DNA of 64,000 nucleotides from positions 2,356,001 to 2,420,000 of the forward strand of contig CBDDDT010000003.1 of assembly GCA_965226755.1 (NCBI GenBank), read 5' to 3'. Shown piece after piece: positions 54,044-61,400 of this stretch; the first letter of the stretch is position 1; each line of letters opens with the position of its first letter. The DNA comes from Bog-113 sp965226755 (GTDB lineage Bacteria; Acidobacteriota; Terriglobia; Bryobacterales; Bryobacteraceae). Both the position numbers and the translations under genes were made by a program. The notes beneath the pieces are model-generated. The model made no database searches and was not told the DNA's origin. It saw only the letters and a list, made by a program, of their open reading frames with translations.

Positions 54044-55723
54044 ATGGTTGTTTTTAGAATCCCTGCGGGCGTCGTATTCCGCTTTTCTCTTCTTCTTAGT
54101 TGTTCCCTGCCGGTATTCTGCCAGCAATCCAATCTCCAAATCGCCCTTTTCCCCAAGGCGCTCGCCCCCAATGAGGCCGTCGTCTCGGAAGCCGATTCGG
54201 AAAGCTACATCAGTTCGGTTGCGAAAAGGCCTGCGCCCTTCCGCCCCAACTCCTCGGATCTATTGATAGGGAAAGCCGAAGAAAAGTTTCGGAGCGGAAA
54301 ACGCGCCTACCAGGTAAAAGATACGGACTTGGCGCGCCAGGAGTTCGATTCCGCGATCGATCTCATGCTCCAGGCTTCCGACGGCCCCACCGACCGGCGG
54401 CTGTTTGAAGAAAAGCTGGAGCAGATGGTGGACGCCATTCACCGTTTCGACCTCGCGGGGTTGGGCGCGGGCGCGCCTGTCGAAGAAGAGGCCCAGTTCG
54501 AAAAGGCGCCTCTCGAAGACATCCTCCAGACGACCTTCCCGGTCGATCCCCGCATCAAAGGCAAGGTCGTCGATGAAGCCAAAACCACCGCTTCCCAGCT
54601 TCCTCTCGCCGTCAACGACGCTGTCCTTGGATACATCAATTACTTCAACGGTCGCGGTCGCCGCACCATCGTCGCTGGTCTCGAACGCGCCGCCCGCTAC
54701 CGCCCCATGATCTCCCGCATTCTCGCCGAAGAAGGCGTCCCCCAGGAACTCATTCACCTGGCCCAGGCCGAATCCGGCTTCCTTCCCCGCGCTGTCTCTA
54801 ACAAGGCCGCGGTCGGGATGTGGCAGTTCGTCGAGTGGCGCGGCAACCAGTACGGCCTTAAGCAGACGCCGCTCACGGATGACCGGCTCGATCCCGAAAA
54901 AGCCACTCGCGCCGCCGCCCGCCACCTTCACGATCTCTACCGCGAATTCGGCGACTGGTATCTCGCCATCGCGGCCTACAACTGCGGACCTGTAAATATC
55001 GAGAAGGCCGTGGAACGCACCGGCTATGCCGATTTCTGGGTGCTGCGCGATCGCCACGCCATCCCCGTCGAAACCACCAACTACGTTCCCATCATCCTGG
55101 CCATGACCATCATGACCAAGAATGCGCAGGAGTACGGTCTCACCGATATTCATCCCGAGCCGATCCTCGAATACGATACGGTGAAGGTTTCCTCTCCCAC
55201 CCACCTTGCTCTCGTCAGCGACCTCACCGACACTCCCATCTCCGAACTGCTCGCCATGAACCCCGCGCTTCTCAAAAGCGTCGCTCCGGCCGATTATGAA
55301 TTGCATGTCCCCAAGTCGTCCGGCCCGCAGCTCGAAGCGGCGCTAGATCTCTTCCCCGCCGAACGGCGCGCCTCCTGGCGCATGCATCGTGTTGAATCCG
55401 GAGAGACCCTTGCCGTGATTGCGCATCAATACAACACGACGCCCTCCAGCATTGCCGGCGCGAATCGCATATCCGACCTCGGCCCGCAGGCCGGCGATCG
55501 ATTGATCATCCCCGCGTCCTATCAGGAGACCGCCTCGGTCGCTCCGCATGCCCGCCGTTTCGCCGCGCCTCATCGCGGACTCGCTCGCGGCGGCGTGAGC
55601 CGCCGCACCTACGCCCGCACCGGTTCGGCCCATCTCGCTTCCTCCCGCTCCGCTGGCCGCAAAGCCCCGCTCAGCCGCGTCTCGGCGCATGTTCGCCACC
55701 CTTCTTCCCGCCGCCGCGCGTAA
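54044..55723 (+). CDS. Membrane-bound lytic transglycosylase D-like, SLT plus LysM
   Basis: 559 residues, with GAGGAGCTCAG before the ATG. A signal peptide (about 1-27) precedes an N-terminal region; the SLT domain (about 225-370) has catalytic Glu in AQAESGFLPRAVS, with MWQFVEWRGNQYGL and AIAAYNCGP. One LysM follows at about 448-492 (HRVESGETLAVIAHQYNTTP). The last about 60 residues are an unusual Arg/Ser/Ala-rich basic tail. It cleaves peptidoglycan to 1,6-anhydro-muropeptides. Confidence 0.88.
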   Translation: MVVFRIPAGVVFRFSLLLSCSLPVFCQQSNLQIALFPKALAPNEAVVSEADSESYISSVAKRPAPFRPNSSDLLIGKAEEKFRSGKRAYQVKDTDLARQEFDSAIDLMLQASDGPTDRRLFEEKLEQMVDAIHRFDLAGLGAGAPVEEEAQFEKAPLEDILQTTFPVDPRIKGKVVDEAKTTASQLPLAVNDAVLGYINYFNGRGRRTIVAGLERAARYRPMISRILAEEGVPQELIHLAQAESGFLPRAVSNKAAVGMWQFVEWRGNQYGLKQTPLTDDRLDPEKATRAAARHLHDLYREFGDWYLAIAAYNCGPVNIEKAVERTGYADFWVLRDRHAIPVETTNYVPIILAMTIMTKNAQEYGLTDIHPEPILEYDTVKVSSPTHLALVSDLTDTPISELLAMNPALLKSVAPADYELHVPKSSGPQLEAALDLFPAERRASWRMHRVESGETLAVIAHQYNTTPSSIAGANRISDLGPQAGDRLIIPASYQETASVAPHARRFAAPHRGLARGGVSRRTYARTGSAHLASSRSAGRKAPLSRVSAHVRHPSSRRRA

Positions 55724-55876
55724 CGTTTCCATTCCCTCATTCCATCGCGGCGTTCTTCTCAAACGGTTGATCTTTCGATCCGCCGTTTGTCTTGTATGCC
55801 TCTCTTCCTCCTCTCAATTTTCAAGCTGAAACCGGATTGCTTGTGATAAAGTCCGATTGGCATACGCTGAAAATTG

Positions 55877-55904
55877 TTGCCAAGTGCTCAAAAACAGTTA
55901 TGCT
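55877..55904 (+). promoter_or_regulatory. Candidate promoter of the histone-H1-like gene
   Basis: TTGCCA (55877-55882) and TATGCT (55899-55904) with a 16-base spacer, in an AT-rich stretch 37 bases before the ATG. It is one of the better sigma70-like pairs in the window. Confidence 0.48.
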
Positions 55905-55917
55905 ATTTGATAACTGT
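55894..55917. promoter_or_regulatory. Inverted repeat overlapping the -10 box, possible operator
   Basis: ACAGTTAT (55894-55901), 8-base spacer, ATAACTGT (55910-55917) is a perfect 8-base palindrome covering the -10 region. It could bind a dimeric regulator or form an mRNA hairpin if transcribed. No candidate regulator is adjacent. Confidence 0.45.
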
Positions 55918-55940
55918 GTCGGAAACAGGAGGGCTCGAAA

Positions 55941-56633
55941 ATGTTTGATGTCTGGAATCTTGCTTCCAAAGACGAGGAAGAGATGGAAGACTTCCAAGGC
56001 TACGAGGACGACGCCGCGGAAGATGGCAAACTCGACGACTTCGAAGATGACGACGAGGACGACGAGTTGGATGAAGAAGACGACGAGGACGAAGTGAAAA
56101 TTCCGGTATCCAGGCCCGGTAAGGCTCCGGCCAAAGCGTCTCACGATGAACCTGCACCGGCGCACCCCGCGGGAACTCCCGCAAAGGACGATAAACCAGA
56201 GATGCCAGAAGAAACTCTCGAAAAGAAACCCGCCGCCAGCGCGGATATGAGCGCACCCTCCAAACCGAGCGCGCCCAGGCCGGCTCCTCGGAAATCCACT
56301 GCCGCCGCGAAGAAGTCTGGCGCATCCGCGCCTGCCCCGAAACCGGCAGCCGCCAAGAAAGGCGCAGTGAAGAAGGCCGCGGCGAAAAAAGCTGCCGTCA
56401 AGACGGTCGCCAAGAAAACCGCCGCACCGAAAAAAGCCGCTGCCAAGAAGTCCCCTGCCGCCAAGAACGTCGCTACCAAAAAGCCAGCCGCTGCCAAAAA
56501 GGCTGCCGCTCCCAAGAAGGCTGCTGCGAAGAAATCGGCGGTGAAGAAGGCCGCGCCCAAGGCCGCGGCGAAGAAATCGGCGCCCGTGAAAAAGGCCGCC
56601 GCCAAGAAAGCCGTCAAAAAAACTCGCCGCTAG
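55941..56633 (+). CDS. Acidic-N-terminus / histone H1-like Lys-Ala-rich protein
   Basis: 230 residues with a strong AGGAGG ribosome site. Residues about 10-50 are intensely acidic (mainly Asp/Glu, e.g. DDEDDELDEEDDEDE). A Pro/Ala linker follows, and from about 115 the protein is Lys/Ala-rich with repeated KKAAAKK/KKAAAPKK-like units ending in KKTRR. The basic part resembles eukaryotic H1 tails and bacterial AlgP/HctB-like nucleoid proteins. It probably binds DNA or RNA; the acidic part may regulate that binding. No enzymatic domain. Confidence 0.82.
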   Translation: MFDVWNLASKDEEEMEDFQGYEDDAAEDGKLDDFEDDDEDDELDEEDDEDEVKIPVSRPGKAPAKASHDEPAPAHPAGTPAKDDKPEMPEETLEKKPAASADMSAPSKPSAPRPAPRKSTAAAKKSGASAPAPKPAAAKKGAVKKAAAKKAAVKTVAKKTAAPKKAAAKKSPAAKNVATKKPAAAKKAAAPKKAAAKKSAVKKAAPKAAAKKSAPVKKAAAKKAVKKTRR

Positions 56634-56654
56634 ACGAGCCTGAAGAAATTCCTG

Positions 56655-56690
56655 CCACTCCGGCCCACTCGCCCAAGCGGCCCGGAGTGG
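56655..56690. terminator. Strong hairpin between convergent genes, possible bidirectional terminator
   Basis: CCACTCCGG (56655-56663) is perfectly complementary to CCGGAGTGG (56682-56690) with an 18-base loop. It sits between the stops of the H1-like gene and the opposite-strand small gene. There is no T tract, so it may only stall or protect 3' ends. Confidence 0.5.
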
Positions 56691-56697
56691 ATTGATC

Positions 56698-56931
56698 CTA
56701 GCGCCCTACTACGTCGCGGCAGCGTTCGAAGAGCTGCAGCAGCGCATCTGTCTGCTCCTCGGCCTTCTTCAAGGATGGCTTGCCCGAGAATCCGGCCCCC
56801 GTCGTGGTCCCCTTTCCGTACCCCGTCTGCACGGCGATAAACTTCATCATCTCCAGCGCAACGTCATCCTTGCTTCGCCCGGGCGGCGCCATCTCCTGCG
56901 CTTTCAATGCTTCTGCCGCTTGTTCCGCCAT
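56698..56931 (-). CDS. Small hypothetical protein
   Basis: 77 residues with helical, Ala/Glu-rich ends and a central GYGKGTTTGAGFSGKPSLKKAEEQ segment. The C-terminal ALLQLFERCRDVV is amphipathic. No known domain. Convergent with the H1-like gene across the hairpin at 56655-56690. Codon pattern looks coding; confidence is moderate because of size. Confidence 0.55.
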   Translation of the reverse strand: MAEQAAEALKAQEMAPPGRSKDDVALEMMKFIAVQTGYGKGTTTGAGFSGKPSLKKAEEQTDALLQLFERCRDVVGR

Positions 56932-57066
56932 CGTGATCCGTCCCTCCCGATTCTATTCACAAGTCCGTCAACAAACCTTCAGTGTACTGGAACCCAAAAT
57001 CCCCTGATCGTATCCGCGCCACCATTGGCCGGTCGATTGCTCCCTCTTAAGATGCGGAGCCAACTA

Positions 57067-57798
57067 ATGCGATCACAAGCGCTTGAAGACCTATTCGTCC
57101 AGGAGTTGCAGGAACTCTACGACGCCGAGAAACTGATCTACAAAGGACTGAGCGTCATGGCCAAATCGGCCGCCGACAAGGAACTCACGTCAGCCTTTAC
57201 AACCCATCAAAAACAAACCAAACAGCAGATTCAACGCCTCGAAACCTGCTTCAAAATCCTCGGTGAGAAACCCACGCGTGGAGACGCTTCCGGCGTGAGC
57301 GGATTAATCCGCCAAAGTAAAGTGCTCGCCTCCAAAAATAGCTTCGACCCTGCCGTCACCGACGCCGCCTTAATCAGCAGCGCGCAGAAAATCGAGCACT
57401 ATGAAATCGCCGCTTACGGATGCGTGCGCGCCCACGCCGGCATTCTCGGCTACAAAGAAATCGAAGATCTTTGCGGTGAAACCCTGAAGGAAGAAGAGGA
57501 AACGGACGCGCTCCTCACCAACATTGCACAAAGCGTGGTCAACAAACACGCCGCCGCCGCTCCCTACTCTCAGGCACGAACAGGCGTGCGTCACAGCGGC
57601 GCCGAGCTCTTCGAGGAATATCCCTCTTCGGATGGCAAACTATCGCTCGGCAAAATCGCGGTCGGTCTCGCCATCGGCGGAGCTCTGTCCGTCCTTTTCG
57701 CGCCCAATTCGGGTGAATCCACCCGCGGTCTTCTCCGTGACTTTTTCCGGAATCTCTATAAGGACGCGACCGATCGGCTTCAGCTCACTCGCTCTTAG
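57067..57798 (+). CDS. DUF892 (YciE/YciF-like) ferritin-like protein with YtxH-like C-terminal segment
   Basis: 243 residues from ATG 57067, with GGAG seven bases upstream; ATG 57052 is the alternative. Residues about 1-160 are a ferritin-like four-helix DUF892 domain (LEDLFVQELQELYDAEKLI; KIEHYEIAAYG; EEEETDALLT) with Glu/His metal-ligand spacing. About 195-243 contains a glycine-rich hydrophobic stretch and APNSGESTRG, typical of YtxH stress proteins. It is probably a stress-related, perhaps membrane-associated protein. The 3' end overlaps the next gene by 14 bases. Confidence 0.8.
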   Translation: MRSQALEDLFVQELQELYDAEKLIYKGLSVMAKSAADKELTSAFTTHQKQTKQQIQRLETCFKILGEKPTRGDASGVSGLIRQSKVLASKNSFDPAVTDAALISSAQKIEHYEIAAYGCVRAHAGILGYKEIEDLCGETLKEEEETDALLTNIAQSVVNKHAAAAPYSQARTGVRHSGAELFEEYPSSDGKLSLGKIAVGLAIGGALSVLFAPNSGESTRGLLRDFFRNLYKDATDRLQLTRS

Positions 57799-58339
57799 CT
57801 GTCCCGTAGAAGTAGTAATCGGCTTGATATTCAACCGGCGCCTCGGCTTTCTCGCTGCTTGCATCGCAGCCTGAATCCGGGGCTTTGCCGCCTTTCGTAT
57901 TCAGCCGCTGGATGCTCGCGACGCGCGTCATCACTCCCGAACCCTCATGCGAGACTGCGTTCACCAGCAGCCACGGAATCGAAGTCGCGTCGGCCGGCGC
58001 GACGCTCTGCGCCAGTTTCCCCGTAACCCGGCTTCCGTCCTTCGCCTCCCACGTCGGCCCGCCGAAGTGCCGCCCCGCCATCGCCCCTGATTCATCGAAC
58101 AACTGGGCGTCGGGAGCCTTCAACTTCCAAGCGAAACCGCCGCCCGCGCTCTGGCACGTATAGATCTGTTTGCCTTTTCCAGCCAGGTGCAGGAGTAAAA
58201 CTTGCCCCGCCGGGGGACGAAGCGCTTCCGGCGCCGCGGGAGAATCCGAAGCGATCTGTCCCCGCATCACCTGCGCCGCCAAAATGCACCCGATCATCGC
58301 CGCACCGCAACCAGCTCTGCTCCGCGCCGCCGCCCTCAT
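57785..58339 (-). CDS. DUF3455 secreted protein
   Basis: 184 residues with a signal peptide (about 1-27). YTCQSAGGGFAWKLKAPDAQLFD, HFGGPTWEAKDGSRVTGKL, and a C-terminal VASIQRLNTKGGKAP...C...EYQADYYFY match DUF3455, an exported domain of unknown function seen in Proteobacteria and Acidobacteria and fungi. Two Cys in the mature part may pair. It is divergent from the SDR gene by 29 bases. Confidence 0.8.
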   Translation of the reverse strand: MRAAARSRAGCGAAMIGCILAAQVMRGQIASDSPAAPEALRPPAGQVLLLHLAGKGKQIYTCQSAGGGFAWKLKAPDAQLFDESGAMAGRHFGGPTWEAKDGSRVTGKLAQSVAPADATSIPWLLVNAVSHEGSGVMTRVASIQRLNTKGGKAPDSGCDASSEKAEAPVEYQADYYFYGTAKSE

Positions 58340-58368
58340 GCACTCAGCTTATCGTGCCATCCTGAAGA

Positions 58369-59202
58369 ATGCCCGCAACCCGCATCCTCATCCTCGGTTG
58401 CGGTTACACCGGGCGCCGCGTCGCCGCGTCCCTGGTCGAGCACGGTCATGACGTGATCGCGACCACGCGGAACACGGATCGTTTACACGTTCCCGGCGTC
58501 ACCGTCGTGCACGCCGACGCAGCCGATCCCGAATCGTTCGAGCGTCTCCGTCCCCTCGTGAGCCGCGACACGCTCGTCCTCTATTCGATTCCGACCATCG
58601 CCGCGCCAGGCCTTGATCGCTCCATCCTGTCCGCCGTCGCCGCCGCGCGCCGCGTCGTCTACATCTCCACCACCGGGGTTTACGGCCGGCAGCACGATGT
58701 CGACGAGCGTTCGCTCCCCGCGCCGGAAACTCCGCGCGAATTAGCGCGCGTCGCCACCGAGCAGGCCGTCTCCGAGGCGCCCGGCGCGCTGATCCTTCGT
58801 CCCGCCGCCATCTACGGTCCCTACCGGGGAATTCACGTCTCTATGCGCTCGGGCGCCTTCCAACTCCAGGGCGATGGCGCGAACTTCGTCAGCCGCATCC
58901 ACGTCGAAGACCTCGCCGCGCATTGTCTGGCCGCCCTATTTTCCGACGTCGGCGGCGCCTGGCCCGTCGCCGATGAAGATCCCTGCACCTCCCGCGAAAT
59001 CGCCTCGTTCTGCGCGTCTGTTCTGCACATCCCCATGCCGTCCGGCGTCGCGCCCCAACAACTCAGCGAGACCCGTCGGGCTGACCGTCGCGTCGATGGC
59101 GCCGCCATCCGTCGCGCGCTCCGCATTCAACTCCGCTACCCTAGCTATCGCGTCGGAATTCCCGCGTCCATCGAAGCCGAAGCGCTCGATCGCGCCCTCT
59201 GA
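58369..59202 (+). CDS. NAD(P)-dependent epimerase/dehydratase-like SDR (YeeZ-like)
   Basis: 277 residues. The N-terminal Rossmann loop LGCGYTGRRVAASL uses GxGxxGxxxA spacing of the extended/atypical SDR YeeZ group, with ISTTGVYG supplying the Ser/Tyr region. The usual YxxxK lysine is not seen, so activity is uncertain. It probably binds NAD(P) and a nucleotide sugar or similar ligand. The 3' end overlaps the convergent secreted gene by 58 bases. Confidence 0.75.
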   Translation: MPATRILILGCGYTGRRVAASLVEHGHDVIATTRNTDRLHVPGVTVVHADAADPESFERLRPLVSRDTLVLYSIPTIAAPGLDRSILSAVAAARRVVYISTTGVYGRQHDVDERSLPAPETPRELARVATEQAVSEAPGALILRPAAIYGPYRGIHVSMRSGAFQLQGDGANFVSRIHVEDLAAHCLAALFSDVGGAWPVADEDPCTSREIASFCASVLHIPMPSGVAPQQLSETRRADRRVDGAAIRRALRIQLRYPSYRVGIPASIEAEALDRAL

Positions 59203-59741
59203 AAATCCTCCGACAGCTTGCGGAAGATCTTGTCCGCCACATCCGCGCTCGCGCTCCTGAACCGCGCGCCACCGCTTTCCTGCGTCGTCGACCAGATCAC
59301 GTCGCCGTCCCGGTTCACCAGGCGCACCGAGGCCGATGCTTCATGCTTCCGCTCCGCGCTATGCATCGAGTCGTTTTGACCGATGTTCAACCCGCTCGTC
59401 TTCGAATCACTCGTATGGTCGTACTTCGAGGAGTAGTTCTCCGAACTCCCCGAATGCACTCCCGCCGTCAGGCTGTCGCTCGATTGATGCACTTCGGTGA
59501 AAATCTCATCGTCCGCCGACCCCCGCATCAACGCATCCGCGTGGTCCGCGTTTTCCGTGATCGCGAAAAAACCCGACGCCGCTAAACTGCTGATCACCAT
59601 GTCCCGCAGCATCACCGCTTGCGGGCTCGATCCTAAACTCTCCACATAAACGCGTTTTATCGATCCGAGCGATCGCCCCGCCGGCTCCAGCCCCACTGCA
59701 TGCGCCGCGGCCAGCAGCACCACCAGACCGCGCCACTTCAT
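59145..59741 (-). CDS. Secreted protein of unknown function
   Basis: 198 residues. Signal peptide (about 1-18), then an alpha/beta N-terminal part (IKRVYVESLGSSPQAVMLRDMV; GFFAITENADHADALMRG) that recalls the TolB/CsgG-like anticodon-type fold. A Ser/Thr/Asp-rich, low-complexity loop follows (about 83-125) and a C-terminal ASVRLVNRDGDVIWSTTQES. I do not recognise the family with certainty. Overlaps its neighbours at both ends: the SDR by 58 bases and the upstream gene by 4. Confidence 0.6.
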   Translation of the reverse strand: MKWRGLVVLLAAAHAVGLEPAGRSLGSIKRVYVESLGSSPQAVMLRDMVISSLAASGFFAITENADHADALMRGSADDEIFTEVHQSSDSLTAGVHSGSSENYSSKYDHTSDSKTSGLNIGQNDSMHSAERKHEASASVRLVNRDGDVIWSTTQESGGARFRSASADVADKIFRKLSEDFQRARSSASASMDAGIPTR

Positions 59742-60208
59742 CCCTTGCCGGCCTTCCGCGCCTCGTCATCCTGGTATTCGATCTTCCGCCCTGTGCGCGC
59801 TTCCAGTCCCACCAGCAGCAGACGCACGTCCCCCGATTCCACGCGGAACACCATGGCCTGCTGATGTCCTTCCGCGTCCGTATACCCGATCGTCAAAAAG
59901 TGCGTGCGCTTCTTCGAAAGCAGCATCAGCGGGGAAATCAGAACCGCTTCCAACACCCGCCGGTCCACCTTCTGACCGTATTCCAGCGTGTTGATCGTGA
60001 CATAAGGAACGCGCAGCGCCGCTCCCTTGCACTCCAGGAGCAACGCGTCGTCGCCCCTCATATCGATGCGGATCTCCGTCTTCGCAATCAGTGCGGCGCC
60101 GGTTCCGCCCACGTAGTGGACCCGCGCGCCCAACGCTTTCGCCTGAAGCTGAGGCGAGAGCGCGGTGAGAGCCGTTGCCAGAAGCACGGCTCCAAATATC
60201 CTGAACAT
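59738..60208 (-). CDS. Small secreted protein of unknown function
   Basis: 156 residues with a signal peptide (about 1-23). The body is beta-rich with DALLLECKGAALRVPYVTINTLEYGQKVDRR and THFLTIGYTDAEGHQQAMVFRVE, like small PH-domain-like or membrane-stress proteins. It is coupled to the next gene by a four-base overlap, so the two probably act together outside the cytoplasm. Confidence 0.6.
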   Translation of the reverse strand: MFRIFGAVLLATALTALSPQLQAKALGARVHYVGGTGAALIAKTEIRIDMRGDDALLLECKGAALRVPYVTINTLEYGQKVDRRVLEAVLISPLMLLSKKRTHFLTIGYTDAEGHQQAMVFRVESGDVRLLLVGLEARTGRKIEYQDDEARKAGKG

Positions 60209-60250
60209 AAGGTTTCTCCCCGAGCCTACCGAGCCCGGCGCAAAACCGCC

Positions 60251-60266
60251 ATTCCTCTTCAGGAAT
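60251..60266. repeat. Short perfect inverted repeat upstream of the secreted pair
   Basis: ATTCCT-CTTC-AGGAAT, a 6-base arm with a 4-base spacer, about 45 bases before the start of the 59738-60208 gene. It could be an operator or chance. Confidence 0.3.
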
Positions 60267-60295
60267 ATGTCTTTTTCAGGGTATATTGCCGACGC

Positions 60296-61300
60296 TCAGC
60301 CGTTGCGCTTCAACTGACCGCACGCGGCGAATATATCCAAACCGCGCGGCTTCCGCACAAAGCACGGCATCGCCCGCTTCACAATTTCCTGGAAACTCGC
60401 CACCCGCTCCGGATCCGGCGTGTCGTAAGGAATCTCCGGCCCTGGGTTTAAGGCGATCAGGTTCACCTTCGCGTCCAGTTGCCCCAGCAGCTTCACCACG
60501 CGCCGTGCATCCGCGTCGGTGTCGTTGACGCCCTTCAACAGCACATACTCAAACGTCAGCTTCTCCCACGATCGCAGCGGATAAGCGCGGCACGCTTCGA
60601 TCAGATCCTTCAGGTGCCACTTGCGCGTAATGGGCATCAGTTCCCGCCGCATCTCCTCAGTCGATGCGTTCAGCGAAATAGCCAACTTGGGGCGCACCGC
60701 GGCTTCCCCCAATTCAGCGATCCGCGGGATAATTCCGGACGTCGAAAGCGTGATTCGGCGCTCCGACAGACCCACCCCCTGCGGGTCGCACAAGATGCGC
60801 GTCGCCTTCAAAACATTCGCCAGATTGAGCAGAGGTTCGCCCATCCCCATCAGCACCACATTAAAGCGCTGCGGTTCGGTCAGCAGTCTCTGGTCGCGCG
60901 CCACAAACAGCACTTGGCCCACGATCTCGCCCGCCGTCAGGCTTCGCTCCAAGCCCATCAGCGCCGTCATGCAGAACTTGCAATCCACCGGACACCCGAC
61001 CTGGCTCGATATACAAACCGTATCGCGGGATTGCTCCGGCATCAGCACCGTCTCCACCGTGCGCCCGTCTTCCAGGCGCAACAGATACCGCCGTGTGCCG
61101 TCAATCGAGTCGTAGCGCCGGTCCAATTCCGGCAATCCCACTCCATGCTCCCGGGAAAGTCCCGATCGTAAAGCCGCCGGCAGCGTGGAAATCTGAACTA
61201 AATCCGAAATCCTTTGTTGGTAAATCGCCGAATAGATCTGCTTCGCCCGGAAACGCGGCTCGCGCGGCCCCAGAACATTTTCCAGATCGCTAACTTCCAT
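60296..61300 (-). CDS. rlmN: 23S rRNA (adenine2503-C2)-methyltransferase / tRNA methyltransferase RlmN
   Basis: 334 residues from ATG 61300; the frame continues 26 codons upstream but MEVSDLENVLGPREPRFRAKQIY starts the conserved part. The radical-SAM cluster motif is GCPVDCKFC (C103, C107, C110), with GMGEPLLN and NPGPEIPYDTP. The methyl-carrying Cys is in the C-terminal IFAACGQL (about C327). It methylates A2503 of 23S rRNA and A37 of some tRNAs. It is divergent from the M16 protease gene. Confidence 0.93.
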   Translation of the reverse strand: MEVSDLENVLGPREPRFRAKQIYSAIYQQRISDLVQISTLPAALRSGLSREHGVGLPELDRRYDSIDGTRRYLLRLEDGRTVETVLMPEQSRDTVCISSQVGCPVDCKFCMTALMGLERSLTAGEIVGQVLFVARDQRLLTEPQRFNVVLMGMGEPLLNLANVLKATRILCDPQGVGLSERRITLSTSGIIPRIAELGEAAVRPKLAISLNASTEEMRRELMPITRKWHLKDLIEACRAYPLRSWEKLTFEYVLLKGVNDTDADARRVVKLLGQLDAKVNLIALNPGPEIPYDTPDPERVASFQEIVKRAMPCFVRKPRGLDIFAACGQLKRNG

Positions 61301-61400
61301 CCCTACAAGCGGTTGCACGGCTTCTGTAAGTTTAACATGCCCCCGCGGGTAGCCCCGGCGCCGCCGGAAATGGTACAAAACAGATACAAGCCCTCATTCC

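Noticed and set aside
56340..56630. DNA tandem repeat in the Lys/Ala-rich part of the H1-like gene
   Set aside because: The repetition is at the amino-acid level with varied codons; it is not a clean DNA tandem repeat.
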